A stretch of DNA of 48,729 bases from an uncultured Clostridia bacterium. Its GTDB lineage: Bacteria > Bacillota > Clostridia > TANB77 > CAG-508. The DNA is taken from NCBI GenBank assembly GCA_934162255.1, contig CAKPIG010000007.1:1-48729 (forward strand), read 5' to 3'. Below, piece by piece: positions 42,680-48,729 of this stretch. Under the pieces are notes generated by a model. That model was not told the DNA's origin, did no database searches, and saw nothing but the letters and a program-made list of their open reading frames with translations. The translations under genes were made by a program, and so were the position numbers. How positions within the stretch are numbered: the stretch's first letter is position 1; each line of letters starts with the position of its first letter.

Positions 42680-44185
42680 ATGGGCAAAAAAGAAAAGTTT
42701 TACGCTAGCATAACAGCTCTACATCCAGAAGTATCTGGATCATGCATACATGTATGCGTAAAGCACCCAGATGGTCGGAAAAACATCTTTATAGTAGACT
42801 GTGGACTTTTCCAAGAGAAAAAGTATGAACAGCTAAATAAAGAAAAGTTTCCGTTTGATTGTGAAAATATTGATTTTGTATTAATTACTCACAATCACAC
42901 AGATCACATGGCAAGATTGCCAATGCTTACAAAAGGAGGGTTCTACAAAAAAATTTATGCAACGAAAGCAACAAGTCATTTAATGGGACCGGCATTAATG
43001 AATTCTTACCAGATAATGAAAGAAAATGCAAAAAGAATGAAATTAAAGCCTTTGTATGATGATACAGATGTAGAAAATGTACTCATGCAAGTAGTTCCTT
43101 GTGAACTTGAAAAAACAATTGATGTTAATGATGGAATTAAAATTACTTATTGTGATAATGGACATCTCATTGGAGCAGGAATGATTTTAGTTCAAATTAG
43201 TGAACCTGGTGAAGAAGATATCAATCTCTTTTTTACTGGTGATTACAAACCTGATAACTTATTGAAAGAGGTAAATGATATTCCTGATTGGATTACAGAA
43301 TTACCAGTAACGATTGTTATTGAGTCGACTTATGGTAATATTGAAAAATCAGAAATTAAAAAGCACTTTGAAGAGGATATTGAAAGACTCTTAAAAGATG
43401 GTAAAAGTTTAATCCTTCCGCTTATTGCACAGGAAAGAGTACAGAGTACTTTATATAAGTTAAAGATGATGCAAGAAGATGGAAGAATAAGCAAAGATAT
43501 TCCTATGTCACTTGATGGTAAGTTAGCACAGACATATACAAATATGTTTAGAAATTGTGATTTGGGATTATCTGAAGACAAAATTGACTTTTTACCTGAA
43601 AACCTTACAATGGTAGATAAAAAGAATAGAGGTCAAATTATTGGATATAAAGGCCAACAGATAATTTTGACAACTTCTGGAATGCTTGACCATGGGCCTG
43701 CACAAATCTATATTCCTGAATTTATAGAAAACGAAAACTATGTATTCTATATTTCAAATTATTGTGCAGAAGGAACATTAGGTCGCAAATTGTTAGAAGC
43801 TGAAGAAAATTCTACCATAAAACTGTTAGACAATGAGTATCAGATAAAAGCATCAATTATGTGGACTGAAGAAAGTTCCTCACATGGTAAAGCTAATGAA
43901 TTAGAGGCTTTATTAAGGAAATTTAAACATCCAGAATTAGTATTAATTAATCATGGAGAAGAAAGTTCACAAGAAGCATTCGCTGAAAGAGTTGACAATG
44001 CTAAAATTACAAAAGATGTTGAACTCTTGAGTGGGCACAGTGCCAGAGTAACTCATTATGGTCTTTCAAAAATAATGGGTGCTAAGCTTTATAATATGCC
44101 TGAAATCAAAGCAAAAAAAGAAAAAATCAAAGAAAAAGCCAAAAAACTTAAATACTTTAAGAGAAAAGCATGTATAGTTAGGTAA
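42680..44185 (+). CDS. Metallo-beta-lactamase/beta-CASP family ribonuclease
   Basis: 501 residues. The metallo-beta-lactamase zinc site is seen: H71-x-H73-x-D75-H76 in THNHTDH, H163 in NGHLIGAG and D189 in FTGDY. The beta-CASP part follows with ESTYG, DGKLAQTYTNMF, TTSGMLDHGPA and the late His in LSGHSAR, as in YSH1/CPSF-73-like RNA processing enzymes (COG1236 type). Relatives in bacteria act as RNA endo- or exonucleases; RNase J is a different, longer branch. The C-terminus is a Lys-rich tail (KAKKEKIKEKAKKLKYFKRK), good for RNA binding. Codon use is less A+T-biased than neighbours. AAGGAG precedes the ATG. Single-gene unit with own promoter and terminator. Confidence 0.9.
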   Translation: MGKKEKFYASITALHPEVSGSCIHVCVKHPDGRKNIFIVDCGLFQEKKYEQLNKEKFPFDCENIDFVLITHNHTDHMARLPMLTKGGFYKKIYATKATSHLMGPALMNSYQIMKENAKRMKLKPLYDDTDVENVLMQVVPCELEKTIDVNDGIKITYCDNGHLIGAGMILVQISEPGEEDINLFFTGDYKPDNLLKEVNDIPDWITELPVTIVIESTYGNIEKSEIKKHFEEDIERLLKDGKSLILPLIAQERVQSTLYKLKMMQEDGRISKDIPMSLDGKLAQTYTNMFRNCDLGLSEDKIDFLPENLTMVDKKNRGQIIGYKGQQIILTTSGMLDHGPAQIYIPEFIENENYVFYISNYCAEGTLGRKLLEAEENSTIKLLDNEYQIKASIMWTEESSSHGKANELEALLRKFKHPELVLINHGEESSQEAFAERVDNAKITKDVELLSGHSARVTHYGLSKIMGAKLYNMPEIKAKKEKIKEKAKKLKYFKRKACIVR

Positions 44186-44197
44186 AATCTTTGATGG

Positions 44198-44225
44198 AAA
44201 AAGACCTCTTGTAGGAGGTCTTTTT
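44198..44225 (+). terminator. Terminator of the beta-CASP gene
   Basis: AAAAAGACCTC (44198-44208) pairs perfectly with GAGGTCTTTTT (44215-44225) around a 6-base loop. Confidence 0.9.
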
Positions 44226-44251
44226 CTTTTGAACTAAATTGACTAAAAAAC

Positions 44252-44280
44252 TTGAAAAACAAAAATAATCGTGATATATT
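44252..44280 (+). promoter_or_regulatory. secA promoter
   Basis: TTGAAA (44252-44257), 17-base spacer, TATATT (44275-44280) with TGA before it (extended -10). Confidence 0.65.
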
Positions 44281-44313
44281 ATAATGGTATTAATGAAAGG
44301 AATGATAAAAGAC

Positions 44314-47055
44314 ATGGGAATATTTAAAAGCTATAGTGAAAAAGAAGTAAAAAGAGTAATGCCAATAGTAAATAAAATAAATGCATTAGAAGAAGAAATT
44401 TCAAAATTAACAGATGAGGAATTAAAAAATAAAACAAATATATTTAAAAAAGAAATAGAAGAAGGAAAAACACTTGATGAACTATTACCAGAAGCATTTG
44501 CAGTAGTAAGAGAAGCATCAAAAAGAGTACTAGGAATGAGACATTTTGATGTACAATTAATAGGTGGAATAATACTACATCAAGGAAGAATTGCCGAAAT
44601 GAAAACAGGAGAAGGAAAAACACTAGTAGCAACACTTCCAGTATATTTGAATGCACTTACAGGAAAAGGAGTTCATGTAATAACTGTAAATGATTACTTA
44701 GCCAAAAGAGATAGTGAGTGGATGGGAAAACTATATAAGTTCCTAGGATTATCAGTAGGATTAGTTATAGCAGGAATGGAACCAAGTGAGAAGAAAAAAG
44801 CATATGCATGTGATATAACATATGGAACAAATAATGAATATGGTTTCGACTACTTAAGAGATAATATGGTAATATATAAAGATCAGTTAGTACAAAGAGG
44901 CCTAAACTATGCAATAGTAGACGAAATTGATAGTATTTTAATAGATGAAGCTAGAACACCTCTTATAATTTCAGGAAGAGCAAATCAATCATCAGATTTA
45001 TATAAGAAAGCAAATGATTTTGTAAAAAGATTAAAACCAAAAGTAATAGTAGAAGAAGATGTAAAAAATGAAGAACAAGCTGAAGACAACGAAAAATATG
45101 ATTATATCGTTGACTTAAAAGCAAAATCTGCATCATTGACACAAAAAGGAATCAAAAAAGCAGAAGAAGAATTCAGACTAGATAACTTTAATGATATAGA
45201 AAATTCAACATTAGTACACCATGTAAATCAAGCATTAAGGGCACATGGAATAATGAAAAGAGACATAGACTATATAGTAAAAGATGGAGAAGTATTAATA
45301 GTTGATGAATTCACAGGACGTATAATGTATGGAAGAAGATATAACAATGGATTACATCAAGCAATTGAAGCAAAAGAAGGTGTAAGAATTGCTGATGAAT
45401 CAAAAACACTTGCAACAATAACATTCCAAAATTATTTTAGAATGTATGATAAATTATCAGGAATGACAGGAACTGCAATGACAGAAGAAGCTGAATTCGA
45501 AGAAATATACAATTTAGATGTAATAGCAATTCCAACAAATAAACCAATGATAAGAGAAGACAAAAATGATGCTATATATAAAAATGAAAAAGGAAAATTC
45601 AATGCAATAGTACAAAGCATAAAAGAAAGCAATAGCAAAGGTCAACCAGTATTAGTTGGTACTGTTTCAATAGAAAAATCAGAAAAATTAAGTAAGATTT
45701 TACAAAAAGAAGGAATAAAACACGAAGTATTAAATGCAAAATACCATGAAAAAGAAGCTGAAATAATAGCACAAGCAGGAAAATTTGGAGCAGTAACAAT
45801 TGCAACAAACATGGCAGGACGTGGTACTGACATCATGCTTGGAGGAAATAGTGAATATCTAGCAAAACAAGAAATGAGAAAAAACAAGATTTCAAATGAA
45901 CTTATCGAAGAAGCAAATACATTCTATGAAACAGATAACAAAGAAATTCTTAATGCAAGAGAAATGTTTAAAAAACTAGAAAAGAAATATGATGAAGAGA
46001 TAAAAGAAGAAAAAGAAAAAGTAATCAAAGCTGGTGGACTAAAAATAATAGGAACAGAAAGACATGAGTCAAGAAGAATAGACAACCAGTTAAGAGGACG
46101 TAGTGGACGTCAAGGAGATCCAGGAGAATCAAAATTTTATATTGGATTAGATGATGATTTAATGAAAATATTTGGTGGAGACATAATCACAAAAGTATAT
46201 AATGCTGTTGGAATGGATGAAAACATGCCAATAGAAATGAAAGTTCTAAGTAAGCAAGTTGAAAATGCTCAAAAGAAAATAGACGGTAGAAACTTCAGCA
46301 TTAGAAAAAATGTATTAAAATATGACGATGTAATGAATGCACAAAGAGAAATAATATACAAACAAAGAAGACAAGTTCTTGATGGAGAAAATATTAATGA
46401 AAATATTTTAAACATGATTTCATCATTAGCAGAAGAAGTTATATCTTCATATGCTACAAGTGAAGAAGAAATAAATATAGAATCATTAAATACAGAAATA
46501 ATGAATATATTTGGAATTGATATGAATGACTTTATAAAAGAAAACATAAAAGATTCAAATGCAATAATAGAAGAATTACAAAAACAAGCAACAGAAAAAT
46601 ATACTCAAAAAGAACAAGAAATTGGAAATGACGAATTGAGAGAACTTGAAAGAGTGGTTATGCTTAAAGTTGTAGATCAAAAATGGATGGACCACATAGA
46701 CGCAATGGAAGAATTGAAAAATGGAATAGGACTTCGTGCATATGGACAACAAGATCCTGTAGTAAAATATAGAATTGAAGGAATGGACATGTTTGAAGAA
46801 ATGGTATTTGACATCAAACATGATGTAGTAAAAATGCTTATGAACCTTCGTAAACAAGAAGAAGTAAAAAGAGAAGAAGCAGCTAAAATAACAGGTGCAG
46901 CTTTACAAGCAATTAATAGTTTAGACAATGGAGAACAAATGAAGTCAGAAGTGAACAGAACAGTTGTAAACGATGGCCCTAAAGTTGGAAGAAATGATCC
47001 ATGTCCATGTGGAAGTGGGAAGAAATACAAAAACTGTTGTGGAAAAAATCAGTAA
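44314..47055 (+). CDS. secA: Preprotein translocase ATPase SecA
   Basis: ATPase motor that drives preproteins through SecYEG. 913 residues from ATG 44314 (MGIFKSYSEKEVKR). In-frame ATGs at 44284, 44293 and 44302 lie at or too near the promoter to be used; AAAGGA is about 13 bases upstream, a rather long spacing. Walker A GEGKTLVA is near 98-105, followed by the conserved YGTNNEYGFDYLRDNM, the preprotein cross-linking domain, DEIDSILIDEARTP, GRGTDIMLGG, and QLRGRSGRQGDPGES. The C-terminal zinc-binding SEC-C motif DPCPCGSGKKYKNCCG is complete, which suggests interaction with SecB or ribosomes. It stands alone. Confidence 0.98.
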   Translation: MGIFKSYSEKEVKRVMPIVNKINALEEEISKLTDEELKNKTNIFKKEIEEGKTLDELLPEAFAVVREASKRVLGMRHFDVQLIGGIILHQGRIAEMKTGEGKTLVATLPVYLNALTGKGVHVITVNDYLAKRDSEWMGKLYKFLGLSVGLVIAGMEPSEKKKAYACDITYGTNNEYGFDYLRDNMVIYKDQLVQRGLNYAIVDEIDSILIDEARTPLIISGRANQSSDLYKKANDFVKRLKPKVIVEEDVKNEEQAEDNEKYDYIVDLKAKSASLTQKGIKKAEEEFRLDNFNDIENSTLVHHVNQALRAHGIMKRDIDYIVKDGEVLIVDEFTGRIMYGRRYNNGLHQAIEAKEGVRIADESKTLATITFQNYFRMYDKLSGMTGTAMTEEAEFEEIYNLDVIAIPTNKPMIREDKNDAIYKNEKGKFNAIVQSIKESNSKGQPVLVGTVSIEKSEKLSKILQKEGIKHEVLNAKYHEKEAEIIAQAGKFGAVTIATNMAGRGTDIMLGGNSEYLAKQEMRKNKISNELIEEANTFYETDNKEILNAREMFKKLEKKYDEEIKEEKEKVIKAGGLKIIGTERHESRRIDNQLRGRSGRQGDPGESKFYIGLDDDLMKIFGGDIITKVYNAVGMDENMPIEMKVLSKQVENAQKKIDGRNFSIRKNVLKYDDVMNAQREIIYKQRRQVLDGENINENILNMISSLAEEVISSYATSEEEINIESLNTEIMNIFGIDMNDFIKENIKDSNAIIEELQKQATEKYTQKEQEIGNDELRELERVVMLKVVDQKWMDHIDAMEELKNGIGLRAYGQQDPVVKYRIEGMDMFEEMVFDIKHDVVKMLMNLRKQEEVKREEAAKITGAALQAINSLDNGEQMKSEVNRTVVNDGPKVGRNDPCPCGSGKKYKNCCGKNQ

Positions 47056-47078
47056 TAAAAAATAAATATCTAGTAAAT

Positions 47079-47115
47079 AAAGGTGCCAACGAGAAAAAAT
47101 TGTTGACACCTTTTT
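47079..47115 (+). terminator. secA terminator
   Basis: AAAGGTGCCAAC (47079-47090) pairs with GTTGACACCTTT (47102-47113), one C-A mismatch, and TTTTT tail. Confidence 0.75.
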
Positions 47116-47173
47116 ATTTTAATATTAATTAGATAAAAAACAAAATATAATGTAACTTTGAATCCTTAAAAAT

Positions 47174-47195
47174 CATATTATGTAATAATAATATG
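47174..47195 (+). promoter_or_regulatory. Palindrome upstream of cotJA
   Basis: CATATTAT-N6-ATAATATG (47174-47195) lies just before the AAGGAGG site of cotJA. The left half CATATTAT also fits a sigma-E -10 pattern, but no convincing -35 was seen. It could be an operator or a leader hairpin. Confidence 0.35.
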
Positions 47196-47211
47196 AAAAA
47201 GGAGGAAAATT

Positions 47212-47577
47212 ATGTTTACACGAAGATACAAAAAATGTTATTGTATGAACAATAATTCTTGCACTAATACTAATAATTTAATAGAAGATAAGTGTGATGA
47301 TGTATGTCCTAATAATTATGAAACATATAACAATGACTGTGATTGTGGGTTTGATGAAGAATATGAAGTTGGAGTATTCCCAGAAAATCCAATGTTAGCT
47401 CAGAGTTATGTACCATATCAATTTATGGACAAAACATTCAAACCTGAAATAGGATTGAAAATGGGAACAATATTTCCTGAATTAGTAAGTCCTTACATGC
47501 CTTGCCAATCAATGAGAGTAAATGAATTCCTAGAGGTAACAAATAGTATAGGGGAGGGATGTAATAATGTTAAATGA
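47212..47577 (+). CDS. cotJA: Spore coat-associated protein CotJA
   Basis: 121 residues. A Cys-rich N-terminal extension (CYC, CDDVC, CDCG; 8 cysteines in the first 50 residues) precedes the CotJA core NPMLAQSYVPYQFMDKTFKPEIGLKMGTIFPELVSPYMP. Core CotJA is about 80 residues, so the extension is extra. CotJ proteins are made in the mother cell and needed for the spore coat in Bacillus. AAGGAGG precedes the ATG. It overlaps cotJB by 11 bases, which means translational coupling. The operon order cotJA-cotJB-cotJC is the standard one. Confidence 0.9.
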   Translation: MFTRRYKKCYCMNNNSCTNTNNLIEDKCDDVCPNNYETYNNDCDCGFDEEYEVGVFPENPMLAQSYVPYQFMDKTFKPEIGLKMGTIFPELVSPYMPCQSMRVNEFLEVTNSIGEGCNNVK

Positions 47578-47893
47578 AGATAGAAACTGTAATTGTATGA
47601 ATAATATGAGTACTAATATGAACACATGTGAATGTGAAAACTCTAATCAAACAAGAGATGATATGTTAGAAAGAATCAAATCTTTAAACTTTGCAATAAC
47701 AGAATTAGCATTATATTTAGATACTCATTCTAATGATGAAAAAGCTTTATGCTTACACAGAAAATATTGTAAAGAATATAGAGAATTAACAGATAAATAT
47801 CAAAAAGTATATGGTCCTTTAACTATAGAATTTCCTTGCAATAAGTGGAGATGGCTTGAAGAACCATGGCCTTGGGAAGGAGGAAATGCTTAA
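47567..47893 (+). CDS. cotJB: Spore coat protein CotJB
   Basis: 108 residues, GGAGGG before the ATG inside the end of cotJA. A Cys/Asn-rich start (CNCMNN, CECEN) precedes the family core: LERIKSLNFAITELALYLDTHSNDEKAL, then YRELTDKYQKVYGPLT and a Trp-rich ending WRWLEEPWPWEGG, which is a CotJB hallmark. It acts in the spore coat with CotJA and CotJC. Its stop is directly followed by the start codon of cotJC. Confidence 0.93.
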   Translation: MLNEDRNCNCMNNMSTNMNTCECENSNQTRDDMLERIKSLNFAITELALYLDTHSNDEKALCLHRKYCKEYRELTDKYQKVYGPLTIEFPCNKWRWLEEPWPWEGGNA

Positions 47894-48202
47894 ATGTGGA
47901 CGTATAAAAAAGTTTTGGAATATCCAGTAAATATAAAATGTACTGACCCTCGTCTTGCAAAAGTTATAATTAGTCAGTATGGAGGGCCAGATGGCGAACT
48001 TGCTGCATCATTGAGATATTTATCACAAAGATTCGGTATGCCAGATGAAAATGCAAAAGCTATTTTAAATGATATAGGTACAGAAGAATGTGTTCCAAAG
48101 AGGTTATCAATTAACTATAATGAAATAGGCACTCTTTCGAGTGCCTGTTTCAATCTACTATTTTTACATTATAAACCGATTTCCTGTAAAGCCATATCGT
48201 GA
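47894..48202 (+). CDS. cotJC: Truncated CotJC (manganese catalase-like), 3' part missing
   Basis: The first 65 residues match CotJC closely (MWTYKKVLEYPV, DPRLAKVIISQYGGPDGELAASLRYLSQRF, AKAILNDIGTEE). In intact CotJC the GTEE stretch is followed by an Ala-His-x-Glu segment that completes the di-manganese site, with total length near 190. Here, from base 48089, the reading frame continues into unrelated sequence (CVPKRLSINYNEIGTL...) and stops at 48202. The remaining sequence overlaps the end of a reverse-strand gene. The protein should therefore lack catalase activity. The break is likely an insertion or a rearrangement of the chromosome, or an assembly joint. Confidence 0.75.
   Translation: MWTYKKVLEYPVNIKCTDPRLAKVIISQYGGPDGELAASLRYLSQRFGMPDENAKAILNDIGTEECVPKRLSINYNEIGTLSSACFNLLFLHYKPISCKAIS
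48123..48150 (-). terminator. Terminator-like hairpin of the 105-aa orphan
   Basis: AGGCACTC (48127-48134), loop TTTC, GAGTGCCT (48139-48146): 8 perfect pairs plus flanking AAAT/GTTT pairing. On the minus strand it lies 20 bases after the gene's stop and is followed by a T-rich stretch. Confidence 0.6.
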
Positions 48203-48486
48203 TTCCAAAGTTTATAAGTAAAATTCTTCATAGATTCTCTCCGATTGTATTCTGGAGTAGAAAGTTCTTCTCCCCATTCATACGGAGTGGATGATGAAAA
48301 AACATACCATACATAAGAACCGCCGTAGTTACATTGTCCTTCAGAAGTCCAAAGATGTAAATAAATGCTTCCAGTGTTAACCGTAATTCCAACTCTGTCC
48401 TTCTTTTTAAAAATGTCAAAATCGTGTCCTTCTTCCATAAGATGATTGATGAGTTCCATTGTTCTTTTCTGCAGTAATGTTGCCAT
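48169..48486 (-). CDS. Orphan 105-aa protein of unknown function at the cotJC break
   Basis: 105 residues with TTAGGAGGAT before the ATG on the minus strand. The N-terminal third is helical and acidic/basic (LLQKRTMELINHLMEEGHDFDIFKKKDR). It is followed by a beta stretch VGITVNTGSIYLHLW and an aromatic-rich region with many Trp, Tyr and Ser, ending in a helix. No known motif. Codon use (CGG, GTT, CTT) differs from core genes. It has its own promoter and terminator. Its position at the point where cotJC is broken suggests that it came with a cassette insertion or rearrangement there. Confidence 0.65.
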   Translation of the reverse strand: MATLLQKRTMELINHLMEEGHDFDIFKKKDRVGITVNTGSIYLHLWTSEGQCNYGGSYVWYVFSSSTPYEWGEELSTPEYNRRESMKNFTYKLWNHDMALQEIGL

Positions 48487-48533
48487 AACTATATCCTCCT
48501 AATTTATAAGCATTTGCTAGTAAAACTAATATA

Positions 48534-48562
48534 ATTATATCACAAATTATGTAAAATAGCAA
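48534..48562 (-). promoter_or_regulatory. Promoter of the 105-aa orphan
   Basis: On the minus strand: TTGCTA (48562-48557), 17-base spacer, TATAAT (48539-48534) with TGA before it. A second TTGCTA on the plus strand at 48514-48519 makes an inverted repeat around the -10 region. Confidence 0.6.
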
Positions 48563-48691
48563 GTTTGATATAGCCCCCCCAATATTACCAGTGGAGTGTC
48601 TATGAGCTAAAAAAGTCGCATATAATCACCTCCGCAGTCCTAGGTTAAATAAATATTTCAATAGTTTGGTGTGGTTGATATAAGAAAACAC

Positions 48692-48720
48692 TAGACAATA
48701 CAGACTTTCTGTGTTATAAT
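48692..48720 (+). promoter_or_regulatory. Plus-strand promoter leading out of the window
   Basis: TAGACA (48692-48697), 17-base spacer, TATAAT (48715-48720). The spacer carries an ACAGA-N3-TCTGT inverted repeat (48701-48713), a possible operator. The gene it serves lies beyond the window. Confidence 0.55.
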
Positions 48721-48729
48721 CTCAAATGA

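Noticed and set aside
44284..44313. Longer secA starts at 44284, 44293 and 44302
   Set aside because: They lie within a few bases of the -10 box, so they would have no leader or ribosome binding site.
47141..47181. Complete sigma-E promoter for cotJ
   Set aside because: CATATTAT fits the -10, but no -35 with correct spacing was seen.
48089..48729. Insertion sequence as the cause of the cotJC break
   Set aside because: No transposase, terminal inverted repeats or target duplication were found in the visible part.
1..48729. CRISPR arrays, tRNA, rRNA
   Set aside because: No regularly spaced direct repeats and no cloverleaf or rRNA-like segments were noticed in any intergenic region.

Overview
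The window is a very A+T-rich stretch (about 70% A+T by eye, Arg almost always AGA) of an endospore-forming, Gram-positive Clostridia-type chromosome. The evidence is consensus sigma-A promoters with extended -10 boxes, strong AGGAGG ribosome binding sites, a class B sortase, the cotJ spore-coat operon, SpoVB-, YtvI- and VanW-like proteins, AddA-type recombination and a classic set of core genes. I cannot name a species. No tRNA, rRNA, CRISPR array or transposase was seen.

Layout. 1-2.6 kb: tail of a cell-wall surface protein with an NPKTG sorting signal, a class B sortase and two membrane-anchored unknowns. 2.8-5.5 kb: a Ham1-type nucleotide pyrophosphatase, a membrane protein with Asp-box repeats and an orphan 122-aa protein. 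5.6-12.6 kb: DNA repair block uvrB, a small reverse-strand orphan, uvrA and recN; recN has a consensus promoter inside the loop of the uvrA terminator hairpin. 12.7-16.2 kb: a DUF4116-like repeat protein, a membrane protein and an ABC exporter pair. 16.3-18.9 kb: rpsO-pnp with structured leaders. 19-30.8 kb: a long rightward series addA, miaB, mutS, membrane protein, rpe, pgi, acyl-ACP thioesterase, meeting a leftward vanW-spoVB pair head-on.

33.8-34.2 kb is the richest non-coding stretch. It holds a reverse-strand 27-residue Asn-rich gene behind a sporulation-type (sigma-G-like) promoter, followed by a compact promoter-to-terminator unit that looks like a free-standing small RNA. 34.2-38.5 kb: cmk-like kinase, murD, a proline-rich-tailed protein and reverse-strand guaA with a 20-bp palindrome near its transcription start. 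38.6-44.2 kb: an orphan protein, a two-domain protein fusing a P-loop kinase domain to a ParB/sulfiredoxin-like domain, a cysteine-rich CBS protein, a YtvI-like permease, a YcgQ-C-like protein and a beta-CASP nuclease. 44.3-48.7 kb: secA, then cotJA-cotJB and a truncated cotJC that runs into an unrelated reverse-strand cassette.

The most novel-looking items are the kinase-ParB fusion (39.2-40.3 kb), the candidate small RNA plus micro-gene at 33.85-34.18 kb, the promoter-in-terminator arrangement before recN, and several single-gene units with their own promoter and terminator and codon use unlike the core genes. All functional statements rest on motif recognition by eye; no database search was run.
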